Assembly: GCA_025200525.1 (NCBI GenBank)
Contig: CM045761.1
Location: forward strand, 80,567,551 to 80,631,550
Reading direction: 5' to 3'
Origin: Camellia lanceoleosa
Taxonomy: Eukaryota > Streptophyta > Magnoliopsida > Ericales > Theaceae
DNA length: 64,000 bases
Part shown: positions 10,292 to 25,200 of the stretch, one piece after another
Layout: each line of letters starts with the position of its first letter
Position numbering within the stretch: position 1 is the stretch's first letter
Notes under the pieces: generated by a model
What the model was told of the DNA's origin: nothing
What the model saw: only the letters and a program-made list of their open reading frames with translations
Databases searched by the model: none
Program-made: the position numbers and the translations under genes

Positions 10292-13200
10292 ATGGCTCCT
10301 ACGACGGTGAAACAAAATGTGGCGCAACTAGCAGATCAACTACGGCTAGACGGCAACAAAGACTTCAACACAGATCAATTCGGTGCTGCCATTAATGCTT
10401 ATACTGAGGTTTATATATATATACACACACTAGTGCGATAAGTTTTCAATTCTACATTTAGATAGTGATATGGTGTAAAATTAAAATGAAAGTAATCATT
10501 AGATGGGCTAATAGTAGATTTCATTATTTATCCCTTGTAGTTAGTAGATACATGAGCCTTGCCTTTGTAGTTGGTAGATACATGAGCCTTGGTTCGGAAT
10601 GTGGGTTGGTTTTTTGGTTATTGTAACTTGAGGTTAAAAAGTTTTGTTTGGAATAGAGGTTTTGACTTTTTTGATTTTTGTGAGAGAAAAAATAAAATGA
10701 TTATAGATTGGATGTGATATTTTGTCTTTGGCTAAAATAGCAAATTTTATCCTATATGACTATTTTAGCCCAAAATAATATCCAAAAGAAAGTATCTAAA
10801 TGGTTAAAAAAATATTTTTTTGGGTGATTTTTTTGGTTTAGAAAAAGGGTAAACTACCAATAGGTCCTACTTGGGAGACTTATTATCCAATAGGTCCTAC
10901 TTTGAGACTTATTACCCATTAAGTCCTATTTGATATAATTTATTAAGTGATAAAGACAAATTTTATCAGTCTTTTTTTTTATGAATAATTTTATAGTGAT
11001 AAATTTATCAGTCTCCTTTTTTATGTATAAATTTTTAGTGATAAATTTATCACTCTCTTATTTTTATAGTGTTAAATTTATTAGTTAGGACCTGTAGGTA
11101 AATAAGTCTAGTGAATAGGACTAATTGGTAAGTACCCCTTAGAAAAAAGGGTTTTTTTTAGATCCTTGATATTAAAATTTTATAGCATAAAAGATATTCA
11201 ATATTTTCATAAGATCTAAGGTCTCTCAATATTAATCCAAAGAAATTTCAAACCAGAGAAATTCTGGACTTCTCAAAAAATTTCTCTGGGTTCAAACCCT
11301 TAAACATTCAAATTTCTTTGGATTAACATCAAAAAGTCTTGAACCTTTCACACATTTCTCTGGACTGACATTCAAATTTCTCTGGACTAACATCAAATTT
11401 CTCTGGATCTCTGGACTAACATAAAAAACCCTTCAACCTTTCACAAATTACAGAACTTTAGCTTCCAAAGACCAAATCTTTTAAACAAACCAGGGAAATT
11501 TTAGCACAATGATTTTAAATCAGAGAAAATTGTTTTAACCAAACTAGAGAAATTTTTCCTAATTTGCATCTTTAGAATTAGTAGTACCTGCACTAAACCA
11601 GAGATTGAGCCACCAGAATAGAGCACCAGAAATCTCTCTCTCTCTCTCTCTCCTCATCTTCAGAAACATGTGAGATATGGGATCAAGATTTGAGCGGTAG
11701 TATAGACCAAGATCTAAGATATTCTTTTTGATCATGGAGTTCTGAAACCGATCATCATCATCCCCATCTCTTTGAGGCGCCATCGGATTCAGCGGCGGAA
11801 ACAACTTCCTCAGGTTTGACGCCCATAGGCTCAAGATCATCCTCGCTGTTGTCCCTTGCTATCTCAACCACTGCTCTCCCTAAGCTCTTTGGCGAATTTT
11901 GTAGCTCTCAAAACCCTAAGTTTGTTGAGATTGAAGGAGAATGAGAAGAGCGATATGTCTCTCGCGAGTAAACTTGAGCTATTCGGTAGGAGTTCGAGGT
12001 CATTTCGTCTTCAATATTTTTAAACCAGAGATCGATCCCTACTACCTTCTCCGCCACCACTCACCGTCCAATGCCACCGTGATATTTGAATGATGATGAT
12101 GATGATGATGATCGATTGAAGAAGGTGATAATTCGGATCAGTGAATCAGATTTTGTGATAGATCGATGCCAAGATGATCATGCGATTGAGGAAAATGATG
12201 AAAGTCGATGCTTTTTGGTGTGAGAGATCAAGAGGAAGATGTGGATTGTTATGTTTTTGTATCAAACTTTGGATTGAGAGAGAGAGGGGTTGTTTGGTGC
12301 GAGTAGAAGAGAGATGAGAGAGCATGAGAGAGTTGGTGTTATATATGGGTATGGGTGAGGACCTTAGACTACAAAAAACTTATCGTGGACCTCTCCGATT
12401 ACCAAAAGTTGGAGAGAGATATTAGACCAATTTTTCCTAGAAAAAAATGTTACATAACTTCACTTTTGAATTCACCATTATAATATAGTATAAATATAAA
12501 TATGTGTAAATATTGTTATTTTGTTTATTTATTTATTTATTTTTTTTGTGTGAGAACACAATTTACTTGGTATTTTCCAAATAAGTGCTTAAATAAATAT
12601 TCAACGCATGTACATGTTAAATAGCAATGCACAACATTTATGAAAACCATCGGTTATAAATACAAAAATGAAAAAAAAAGCTTTTACGTAGGGGTGGACT
12701 TAGAAATCTTCCATGTGGTTGGAAGTAAGGCAGGGACCGATTTCATTAGCCTAATAAAAAATTATAAAACACCAATGTTATTAAAGGCGATAGGTGCATC
12801 GAGGTGCTAAGGTCTCTTGGGGCTCACCAAAGTGAGGCGCACCTTATACTGAAAAAGACTAATACAAATTTGTATTTATTTGCTTCTTATAAGCCTATGG
12901 TCTTGTTTGGTGGAATTTATTGGGGGTAGCTGTAGTGTTTTTTTATTTTGTTTTATTTATCTTGAGAATATTTTTGGTGAAACTTTTGGTTACTATATTT
13001 ATGAGATACAAATAGTTTAAATAATTTAAAAAAAAAAAAATTATTATTGGAAAGCTAAGGGTGGAATGGTTTTAGCTAATTTTTTCTTATTATCGACTTT
13101 CAACTTATAAGAAGTTGTAACAAACAAGCTGTATATAATTGTTTGACTATGATTCGATGTGCTTAGGTCATAAAAAGTTTCATAAGTCGTCTAATTAAAA

Positions 13201-16200
13201 AACTATAGGAATCCACATAAGATATTAATTTCTTTTCTCTAACAAAATGTAAGATATATATATATATTTAATATGATTTCACACCAATCAAAAAGATTAT
13301 ATTTGTAGATTAATTTTTTGGAGGGTCTTTATATGAGATGTTTTGAAGGACAACCCTTGTACAAAGTGAGATTTTTAAAATTTTCTGGAAGTGCTGGATA
13401 TAAGTCAATATACCAATTCATCATTTTTTTTAAACCAAATATGAAGCTCATAATAGGCAGCATAAAGATCCAAATAACCAAAAAAAAAAAAAAAACCCAT
13501 TATTATGAGCAAATAACAACGAAACTAAGTCAATTCAAAGCAATTTTGGAGTAGGGCTTTGTTTCCTTGGCATGCCCCCTTCAGGAATGGAGTTAAATTG
13601 ACACTACTTGAATTACATGCTTTAATTATTCCCATGAATATTACTATGAGATAGATACTGTGTTAGGATCATGGACACCCAGAAAATAACAAGAAGCAAT
13701 CACACATACACAGAGAACACAAATATTTACGTGGTTCAGCCCAATGCCTACGTCCACGGACAGAAACGAGAATTTCACTAAACAGAGCAAATACAAAACA
13801 GAGGAGGAGAACAACTCTCACTCAACTCACAGCTCTCTATCTCTTAATTTCTGATGATACATCCTCTCCCTCCCGTCTCTATTTATACACAGAGAGTGAG
13901 GGAGAGGAAGGAAAATCTCACCCAAAATTTCTGCCTTCTTTAATGGTTAATGGTGAGAATCAACAAAGGCAATAACGTGAAGAGAAGGAAGAGTTCTGCA
14001 GATGCTCAGCTCAGGCTTTCACTTGTGGTGGAGGTCCTCATATGCCATCTTTGCATGACTCTCTACATGCATGCGTGGGGCTGGAGCAACAATTCTCCCC
14101 CTTCATACCCACATGCATGACTAACTTTTCACTTGAAGTCCATCCCTGCAATGTCTCTGCAAATTTCGATTTTGTCTCTCGAGACCAACTTTGTTAGCAT
14201 ATCAGCTGGATTCTTATCTGTATGGATCTTGATCAATTCCAATAACTACTTTTCTATCACTTCGCGTATCCAATGATACCGAACATCAATGTGTTTTGTG
14301 CGAGAATGGTACATTATATTCTTGCTCAGGTCTATGGCACTCTAGCTATCACAATATACCGTGAACTTTTCTTGCTTTAATCCCAACTCTTGGAGAAACC
14401 GCCTTAACCACAATATTTCTTTCCCAGCTTCTGATGCGGTGATATACTCTGCCTCAGTTATGGATAAAGCAACGCACTTCTGTAGCTTGGACTGCCAAGA
14501 CGTAGTTTCCCTTGCAAAAGTGAACATAAATCCTAATGTAGATCTTCTACCATCGAGATCTCCCGCCATATCAGAATCCGTATAGCCTTCCAAGACTGGT
14601 TTAGCATCTCTAAAGCACAAACACATTTTTTCCGTACCCTTGAGGTACCTCAGAATCCACTTGACTACTTCCTAATGCTCTTTTCCTGGATTCCAACAGC
14701 ATGAGTAATATCTGGTCAGGTGGACACCATTGCATATATCAAACTCCCTACGGCGAATGAGTGGGGAATATCCTCCATCTCTTCTCTTTCTTTTGTAGAG
14801 GAGGGACAAGAACTCTTGCTCAACTTGAAATGATTAGCCAGCGAAGTACTGACTGACTTGACATCTTTCATGTTTGAACTTCTCAATCACCTATTCAACG
14901 TATTTCTCCTGTGACAGCCACAACTTCTTGGCTTTTTTGTCACGCACAATTTTCATGCCCAAAATTTGTTGTGTAGGGCCTAGGCCCTTCATGTCAAAGG
15001 ACTGTGATAACTCCTTCTTTAGTGATTTGATTGTTGTGGCATCCTGTCCAATGATCAGCATGTCATCAACATAGAGCAGGAGTATGATGAAGTTTTCACC
15101 GGAAAATTTCCTGACATATACACACTGGTCTGCAGCAGTTCTCTTGTACTCATGACCCACCATGAATGAGTCAAATTTCTTGTACCACTGTCTCGGTGCT
15201 TGTTTGAGGTCAGAAGACTCTTCTTCAATCAAAACTAAGTTTTCTTTCCCTTTGACTTCAAAACCTTCTGGCTGCTCCATGTAAATTTCTTCCTTTAGAT
15301 CACCATGGAGAAATGCCGTCTTCACATCCATCTGTTCAAGTTCCAAATTCAAATTGGCCGCTAGTCCCAAAACTACTCGAATGGATGTCACTTTTACAAC
15401 CGGCGAGAAGATTCCATCAAAATCAATTCCTTTCTTCTGCTCAAAACCTTTGACAACCAATCGAGCCTTATACTTGACTAGCTTTCCGCTACCATCTTTC
15501 TTCAACTTGAACACCCATTTGTTTTTCAGTGCTTTTCGACCTTGGGAAAGTTTTACCAAATCATAAGTCTGGTTTTTCTGCAAGGATTGCATCTCCTCTT
15601 GCATAGCTTGCTGCCAGCTACTCTTCTCCTTGTGATTCTGAGCTTCTTGAAAACTTTCTGGCTCCCCCTCATTAGTAAGCAAAATATACTTTAAGTAGGG
15701 TATTTGGATAATGGCTTAGTCTCTCTTGTTGATCTTCGTAATTGTGAACCAATAGTCTCTGGCGGAGGGGTTGTGGCTCCCTCGCTCAACACCCTCTGCT
15801 TCTGGATCTTTTTCTTCTGGAAATCCATCTTGCAACTCTACATTATTGGCTGCATGTTACGGTAGCTCTTCTTCATCAGTGGCATGCTGTGGTCGTATAG
15901 GATTGGGAATAATTTCTTAAACATCATCAACTTTGAGTTTGGCTGGTTGCCCAAAGTCTTCTAAAGTCTGACCTTCTTGAAACACCACATCTCGGCTTCG
16001 AATGACCTTGTTTTTCGGATCCCACAATTTGTATCCAAATTCTTCATCTCCATGGCCAATAAAGATGCATGGAGTGGCTTTATCATCCAGCTTCTGTCTG
16101 TGCTCCTTGGATACATGTGCAAATGCTTTGCACCCAAATACTTTCAAGTGAGAGTAAGGAATCTTCCTTCTAGACCGTACTTCTTTTGGAATCTGAAAAT

Positions 16201-19200
16201 TCAGTGGAACGGATGGCGATTTGTTAATAAGATAGCAGGCAACATAGCTTCACCATTTTGAGCATACATCTGACCTTCTCCACAATGGTTCGGTTTATTC
16301 TTTCGGCTACACCATTGTGTTGTGGGGTTTCAGGAACGCTTTTCTCATGTCGGATGCTGCGAGTAGCACAGTATGCTTCAAACTCCTTTGACGTGTACTC
16401 GCTTCCATTGTTTGTTCGGAGACATTTCAGCTTTTTTCCAATCTCCCTTTCCACCATTGCATGGAATGTTTGAAAATGCTGGAACACCTCATCTTTGGTC
16501 TTTAGGACATAAACCCATAGTTTCCGTGATGCATCATCAATGAACGTTAGGAAGTATTTTCTACCACCCAAAGATTCCACTTCTATGGGACCGCATACAT
16601 CAGAGTATACTCTGCTTAACAACTCTGATTGTCTTCTAGATAATTAGTAGAAAGCGACTCTATGATGCTTCCCAAATAAGCAGTTGTCACAAGGATTCAA
16701 TTTCACATCTTTGGCAAAGGGAATAAGAGACTTCTTTACCAGAATCTGCAACCCTTTTTCACTCTTGTGACCCAACCTTTTATGCCACAAATTTGGTGAC
16801 GCCTCATCTTCTATTTCGTTGAGGCTATTCACCTCCACATGAGTCTTGTACAGTGTGCCAATTGCTTGTCCTCTGGCTACCACCAGAGATACCTTTTTCA
16901 ACTTCCATATGCCTTTGCCGAAGTAGTTCTCATAGCCTTGTCGATCTAAGGCTATCCCTGAGATAAGATTCAGGCGTAAATTGAGAACATGCCTAACATC
17001 TTTCAACACCATTGTGCACCTAACTTTGGTTTGGATGCGAACATCACCGATTCCCACAATCTTCGAAAAACTAGAGTTACCCATCTTCACTGTACCAAAA
17101 TCTCCAGCTTGATACGTACTGAAAAACTCCTTTCGGGATGTAGCGTGGTAGGAAGCTGCTGTATCTACCACCCACTTGGTGTCGTTGTTTGACATATAGA
17201 GGCATTCGTCTTCTTCAACAGAGAATAATGCAATATCCTCTAAGACAGTGGACCGAGTGTTCCCATCTTCGCCTTCTTTGGTCATCTATTGCCTTGTTTT
17301 TGTTCTCCCTTCAAGGCATAGCAATATTTCTTTATGTGACCCTCTTGGCCACAATGGTAACACGTGAACCTTAGCCGGCTCGTACCTTCTCTAGATTTCC
17401 CTCTGTCTTGAGATCTTCATCTGCTGCGTCCTCTAATTTTGCTTCTTTCCCTGTCTCTACCTCTACCTCTACCTTTATTTTCTATGACGAGGGCATGGAA
17501 TTGATCTCCATCCATATCTTTCTTCCTTGCCTCTTCACTGAATAGAGCATCTGTAACCATGCTCATGGTTAGTTTTCCTTGTGGTGTAGAGTTATTGAGG
17601 GACACCACCAACGTCTCCCAACTATCTGGCAAAGAACTGAGCAGCAAAAGGGCCTGCATCTCATCATCTAACTCCATTTTGACAGTTGCCAGTTGGTTCA
17701 CTAGATTTTAAAACTCACTGGTGTGTTTAGCAACAGAGATACCGCCCTTCAACTTCAAATTTACAAGTCTTCTCATTAGGAGGGCTTTGTTCCGAGCAGT
17801 CTTTGACTGGTACATGCCTTCTAACTGCGTCCAGAGAGCATAGGCATCAGTCTCTTGGGCGACATGGTGGAAGACACTGTGATCGATCCATTGTCTGATC
17901 TGGCCAATGGTTTTCCAATTCTTCCACTTCCATTCTTCGTCATTTTCCGTAGCTGGTTTGACTCCATGAAGCTCAATGAGGTCAAACAAATCTTGGCAAT
18001 ACAAGACATCTTCCATTCTAGGCTTCCAAATTGCATAGTTGGAAGCATTCAGCTTTGTCATGGATCTTGAAGTCGACGTTGATTCCTTCATCAGACTTCG
18101 CCGTTGAGTCTGGACTGATCAAATCAGCCGGAAAAGTACTTTGGATTGCCAACATAAAGACTGCAAATTTTGAACTGACGGTAAAATCTAAACATACAGA
18201 TGTGTTCAGAATATTCCAAATAGTTGGAAAGCACTATTGGATCGTCAAAAACGGACTTAGAATGGCTCAGATCAAGCCAAAACAGGTTGAACGGTTCATA
18301 TCTGCAGAATCGGGAGCGTCTGAGAAGCATTGGATAATTCCTCTGGACTAGCTGACGTCAACGTGGCATCAGTGACTCGGCTTGGCCAACAACTTAGTCA
18401 ATTCAGTTCGGTCAACGTGGCTTGGTTAGCGGCGTCGCTCCGGTCAGCGACTCAGTCAACGGTGGCTTGGTCAGCGGCGCGGTAAACGACTCCGGCTCGG
18501 CTCAGATGATGTCAACGGATGATGTCAGATCGTCTTCTCTACTGCGTTTGCGCGTGAAGTGCGTGTGGCCAGTCGCCGACGCGTGAGAACGGCGTCAAGT
18601 GCGTGTGCGGCGTGTGAGGCCTCCTTCGACCTCCATTTTTTATGCGGTTTTTTCCAATGTGCTCATCTCGTCGAGGGCTTTCACGTGGTGTGATTAAAAG
18701 TGGATTTCGACCACTTTGAATTCTAGGCAAATTTTGAAACACTCTGTTTTGTCGAAAGACACTCCACCGGCTTTGATACCACTTTATTAGGATCATGGAC
18801 ACCCAGAAAATAACAAGAAGCAATCACACATACACAGAGAACACAAATATTTATGTGGTTCGACCCAATGCCTATGTCCACGGACAAAAACGAGAATTTC
18901 ACTAAACAGAGCAAATACAAAACCGAGGAGGAGAATAACTTTCACTCAACTCATAGCTCTCTATCTCTCAATTTCTGATGATACATCCTCTCTCTTCCGT
19001 CTCTATTTATACACAGAGAGTGAGGGAGAGGGAGGCAAATCCCACCCAAAATTTCTACCTTCGTTAATGGTTAATGGTGAGAATCAACAAAGACAACAAT
19101 GTGAAGAGAAGGGAGAGTTTTGCAGATGCCCAGTTCAGACTTTCACTTGTGGTGGAGGTCCTCGTATGCCATCTTTGCATGACTCTCTACATGCATGCAT

Positions 19201-22200
19201 GGGGTTGGAGCAACATACCGGTCACCTAACAATTTTTATGGTACCTCTAGAGTAGCCAGTGCTCACCAACCCACCCGCTTTTGTTTCATTATCTCTAGAT
19301 GCACTCACATTGCCAATTGCTTTCTTATCATGCATAGCTTTTGCCCACATCTGCAAAAACCAATTCTATTACTATCTTTATCCCTACTGTCGGTTTAGAG
19401 TTTGTAACCGAATGGGTACTCAAGAACTATCTCATTGTTGTGATCATTGGTGATGTAGTTTTCTCATAAGACACCGAGATCGTTTGCATTGTGCTTTTAC
19501 GATTTGTTCTCATAGTCAAATTAAAAGATAGTGGAAAGAGCAGCGTTGTAATTCTTATCGGATTATGGATAGTTTTAGTATGTAAAAAGCATTACAGAGC
19601 TTCAAAAATTTGTTCACACCAAATAAGTTGTTTGCTTTATATAATAGTATAGAAGATGTATTTCTAGGTTTATCAGTTTCTGAGTTCATTATAAAAGAAG
19701 GATAATTGTTTCTTAATTTTATTGGTCTGTGATTTGTTCTGTGTTACATACATTTCTGATTTCTGTATACTATTTTGTTTTTCTGGGGATTTTAGGCAAT
19801 CGCCTTGTGCCCTGATGTTGTTGTGTATTGGACGAACCGCGCTATATGCCATTGCAAGCGGAAGTATGTAGGAGCAAATATACTTCTTTCCATTTCATTT
19901 GTTTACCCTTTTATTTTTACCATTATTAGTGTTAAATTTTATTGGGCGAATTACATTAACAGTCCTTATAGTTTGGGGTTTGTGTCACTTTGGTCCTGAC
20001 TTTTTAATTGTGACACATTTGACCTTGAATTTTAAATCTTGTTTCAAATAACGACAATTGAAGATACCATTACTCAATTTCACGGGCAAAGTTGTCAATT
20101 TGATAAAATATAAACTACTTTGACAAAAATAAATGTCAAAAAAATATTTTTTAATTTTTAAAAATTATTTCTACCCACCAAAAATAATTATGTAAAATTG
20201 ATAAATCTTTTACATATTTATTTATTTATTTATTTTTATCAAATTAACTTTTATTATGTTTTTGGATTATGATCATATAATGGTTGGTTTTTTTTTTATA
20301 TGCTTTTTTATGGTTATCATGTAATAGATGGTTGTATTTGTTGTTAACTAATATTTTTGATAATTATTAGGCTTTTAATGTGTGATCAATATATTGAACA
20401 TATGAAATGTTTTTAGTTTTGGATTTTTTGATTTAATGGATTGGTTTAATAATGATATCAAAGTTGTCGTCATATTTGACTTTTGAAAAAATAGAAACTA
20501 ATTTAATGAAAATAAAACAAACACCCATTACATGATCATCATCCAAACATATATTAAAAATTAATTTGTTAAAAATAAATAAATAAATATGTAAAAGATT
20601 TATCAATTTGATATAATTTTATCTTTAGTGGGTATAAATAATTTTTAAAAATTTTAAAATATTTTTTTGATATTTATTTTTGTCAAACTAATTTATATTT
20701 TATCAAATTGACCACTTTACTTTGAAATTGAGCAATGGATTTTCAATTGTCCTTATTTAAAACAAGATTCAAATTAAGGGTTAAATGTGTTACAATTGAA
20801 AAGTCAGGTACCAAAGTGATACAAGTCCTAAACTATAGAGACCGTTAGTGTAATTCGCCCAATTTTATTTGTGTTATTCCTTTTGATGCCGATCATGTTT
20901 TGGTTTTTGCTTTGTGGGCGGGTGTTTTGTAGTGATTGGAAGAAAGTTGAGGAGGATTGTACAAGAGCCATTCAGCTTGATCCCAATTCTGTCAAGGTTA
21001 GGGCTGCTAAATTCATCTCATTCACTACCTTGGTATTGGCATAAGTTCACCGTTTTCAGAATTATTGGTATTTTCTAATCGTTTGGTTTTTATTTTTATT
21101 TTTATATCAGTGTTGATGATTTCATAGACTCTGCAAAGGTGTGAAGTATTTGAATGCTTATCCTATAATGTAACTTACCAACTGTTCAAAGGTTGGAGCA
21201 TGAAAGACTGTTTGAATCTTGGGTTTAACTGACTGCCTTCGTACAAGGTGTCTGTATGGACTCACTTGGAAATAATTTGAACTCTTTATAGCAGTGCGAT
21301 GAGTATCTAGGAGAGTCCTTTTCTCGGCCTTTCAAGTAAATGCTAAAGTTTAGCACTCTGTGGAAAGTCCACTTCACTTATGTTAGGTAATTGGGATTAC
21401 TTGCCCCATAATTATACCCAAGATTTGTTTGGAGATAGTAAAATTTGCCATGTACAGAGCCAAAAAGTGATGTAAGAGAGGGTATATACAAAAGAAAATG
21501 CAACCAAACCCTTGCTAAAGGAGGACTGACTATGCAGTAAGAAAGAAGCACACGTATTTCTGTATGATGGTTGTGATGGATTTATACTGGACATCGTATT
21601 GATGTTGCCTCTAACATTAATAAATAAATAAATAAATAAATAAAATTTGTTCTAGATTGTGTGAAGTTAATAAAATTGTAAACTTAGTAATGTTTTGTTT
21701 GTGTGCTGGTATTTTTGTGTTGAGAAAGATTAGAGACATCCCATTTTCTATTGCATACTTGCCCCATGAATTTCATGTTGCTTTGGTAAAGACTTCTCAT
21801 CTTACTGTCTTTGCTTTTGTGCTGGTTTTTTTGTGTTGAGAAAGATTAGAGACATCCCTTTTTGTACCCGCATACTTGCCCCGTAAGTTTCATGTTGCTT
21901 TGATAAAGACTTCTCATCTTACATCTTACCATTGATGGTTGCTGGGAGATGAAAATTCCTTGCTTGTTGCTGTTGATCAAAATTAAATGCTGATGCGATT
22001 TGTGCTTCATAGAAAATTTGCTTTAATTATTTGCAAGACTCCGTACATCTGATACCTCCAACCTTGTGCTTCCCTTTTTTGTTATATGTGCGGTGATTTG
22101 TCAGATGGTGTTTATATTTATCTTTTCTGCTGCAAGAAAGAGTTCACATTTCCAATATGATATTATCCTGGAGTGTGTCACCTCTCTAGCAATATCTTCT

Positions 22201-25200
22201 TTAGTGTGCATGCAATATATAGCAGAATAGTTTTGTGCTGCCACTCAGAAAAGAAAGTTTATCTTCAATTTGCACATCATTGAGGAGTTTGACTTTTATT
22301 GCTAGCTTGTTCTTTCTAATGTTCTCCAAGGAATACCATGGTAGCATGGTCCTAGTTGATTAAATTGTTACATGTTCATTTAGTTTGTTTTTGTTGAAAG
22401 GAAGTTAATTTTCTTATCTGATGTATACGTTTGTTACAACAATCTAACTTAGTTCTGACATGTTTTGGAAATGGCAGGCACACTACATGCTAGGGCGTGC
22501 ATTGCTAAAGAAACACGAATATAGTGAAGGAATCAAGGAATTGAAAAGAGTACGATACTTCTCCTAATACAAATTTTGAGTTCTTCTGTTTGTTTTATGC
22601 AAAAAAGACATTAGTTTTCATACAAAGTAAGGCATATTCTATGAAGCACATACACCTCTTCAAAGATCATGAAACATAGACATGCGCCGGACACTTGGGA
22701 CGCATTGTGACATGCTGAGGACACGTTGCAGCACTTTTTTTTTTTTTTTCAAAACCAAAATAGCATACCCAATGTTAATGAATTTGATGATATTAAATAT
22801 TTGGCATAAGATACATGTATAGTATTCAAAAATATGACATAATAATGAATACATAGAGTTATACGGTTTGCAGGTGTCCCTAGCATGTCATGTCTTGCAT
22901 TTTTTGAAAATTTGCATGTTTGTGTTGTGTCATGTGTTCATATCCGTACTTCCTTGGACATATATAATTATGCATGTATGTATGTACATTTGTCTGTGTG
23001 TAAATAGTGGTGGTGACTTAAGATTGAAATCCTAGTTTGTAGTGGCATTTATTTTTTCTTTATATAGAAATGTTTTTGAGGACAATTAATGAGTTTTGGC
23101 TTATTTAATTTGCATTTTTTTGATAAAATCTTATAACTATTACTTGACATAATTTATGTACGATTAGTTAGCCCTCCCTTTGCCCCCCTCATGGTTTTGG
23201 TAGCCTCCTCTAAAAAGATCATTTCCTTACAATGGTAAATGAATATTTCATCTGCAATGCATTTCTATCATTTTTTTGGTGAACCAAACGTGATAATGGA
23301 CATTCTGATAAAAATTTTTATTCTATTCTAGTGGACCAAAGACCACCGGGGTCTTGTAACTATTTCTTTTGGGGCCTTGAATACTGTAATTTCTAGTCCA
23401 ATGTCATCAGTCAGTGTTCTCTTTCTTCTTCTTCTTCCCCCTTTTTTTTTTTTTTTCTCTCTCTCTTCCAGTTTAATCTTATGCAAGTTGTGGGTTTTGT
23501 TCCAAAATGGACTAATATGTTGAACTTAGTGAAAAATGTATGCATTACTTATCAGTTATCATGGACAGTATATGATTCATTAAGGGATAAAGCTGACTGT
23601 AAATGTGAATTTGTTATGGCTTGATTTGGAATGATGGATTCGTTGGTGCTACAGATTTTATCATTTTGAGAGTAATTCTATTTGAACTGCCTTCATCTTG
23701 TTTCCCTACTCACACTTTATTGAACTCTCCACCTCCTCTTTTTAGGATATGTAAGAAATCGCAGATGCACTAGCCAAACATAAAAGGTAAACACTTAGGC
23801 TACCAGCTAGTGGTAAAATATTACTCTGGTCTGTTGCTGACTTCATGATCTATTGTTTTAATCAACAAAGTGGAAATTAAATGGTGGATTGGTAATGTCT
23901 CAAAGAACACTGCGGTTTGTATGCATTTAGTCAGACTCATATAGGCATTTTCAGCACTTCTAAGAATCTGTAGATTACCAATTTTGATATTTATTCTTCT
24001 TCTCTTTTTCTTGATACCCTATGTTTTATTAGTTGCGAGATTTTACTAGAATATCATTGAAGCTATGGTTTGAATTGCCTTATTTTTTTGGAGTTCAAAG
24101 AACTTCAGTTTCACAAGTTGCAACATACCCTGGTAGCGAAGGGTACATGGTTTTGTTGTAAAATGCATTTAAGGGTTGTGTTGTCATGCCATGAATTGAT
24201 TACTTTGTATTTTGTGGCTTTGCAAAAATTGCTAGTTGTAGCTTGCAGGATTTTTACTCTTATTTGAATGAAATTGGGGGAAAAATATAGACCCAACAAA
24301 AAAGTAAATTAAAAAAAAAAAAAAAAAAAATCAACTGATTATGTAATTTCAGAGAACATGGTTTTGGTTTTTAACAAACTCTAGTGTGTTTTGGACCTAT
24401 GGTACTATTCTACTTCAGGCTAAATTGTTGAAACAGATGCTAAATTAACGTGCATGTTTTGAGCTTGATATTTTGTTCCCGCTGCGTCACTAAGAAACTG
24501 CTATATTTTTCAGAAGGGGAAATTAGTTCCACCTTTGTGACAAAATGAGCATGATATGTTTTGCAAGCATCAAAACTTTTACTGAATTGTGATCCAAATT
24601 ACTTCTATAGGTTTTGGACCTTGGGGGTAGAGGTGCAAACCCTAAGAGTTATATAGTAGGGGATATATGGAAGGAGTTCACGACAGCCAAATACCTGGAA
24701 TGGGAGCGTGAATCTTCCAAGCGGTTGTGGGATTTGCAATCCTTGAAGTATGTGCTTTTCCAAGTGTGTTTAGGCTTTTAGGCTGTGTTTGGATCAAAGA
24801 TTTGAGGAGGGATTTGGGGAAAGAAGAGTAAATGAAATAGAAACTAATTTTTGTCACATTTCGCTTTCCTTTCCTTTCTTGCCCACGAATTACTCTTCAA
24901 ATCCTTAATCCAAACACAGTCTTAATGTTTGATAGGTGTTCCTTCTAAGTTCTTACAAGTTACAACCTCATTGAAGTTTTTAGTGTAGTGATGTACTTGT
25001 TTGTCCATTGTGTTGTTAGATTTTCCTTATCTTCGTTTGTGCATGCCTCAGGGTAGCTTGTGAGCATGCTCTTGTAGAGAAACAATTTCTTGATAGTTCT
25101 CAACTGGAAGGGGTTTCAGATGAAGACATTAATGCCATTTCAGCACAATTGGAGCTTCTAGGACGCGTTTTTGATAAAGCAGCAGAAGTTGACCTGCTAA

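Larger units (their letters stand above)
13661..19215 (-). mobile_element. Ty1-copia LTR retrotransposon 1 (degenerate)
   Basis: 5,555 bp with two 431-bp LTRs (13661-14091 and 18785-19215) in minus orientation. Flanking 5-bp duplications are TACTG (13656-13660) and TACCG (19216-19220), one mismatch. It has a PBS, a polypurine tract (14092-14103) and domains in copia order GAG-PR-IN-RT-RH. It lies antisense in CHIP intron 1. By-eye comparison of the LTRs gives about 29 differences in 431, mostly C/T and G/A, so insertion is not recent. Stops and frameshifts throughout make it non-autonomous now. Confidence 0.92.

Noticed and set aside
14361..17374. Plus-strand ORFs across copia 1
   Set aside because: Antisense shadows of the pol domains on the minus strand.
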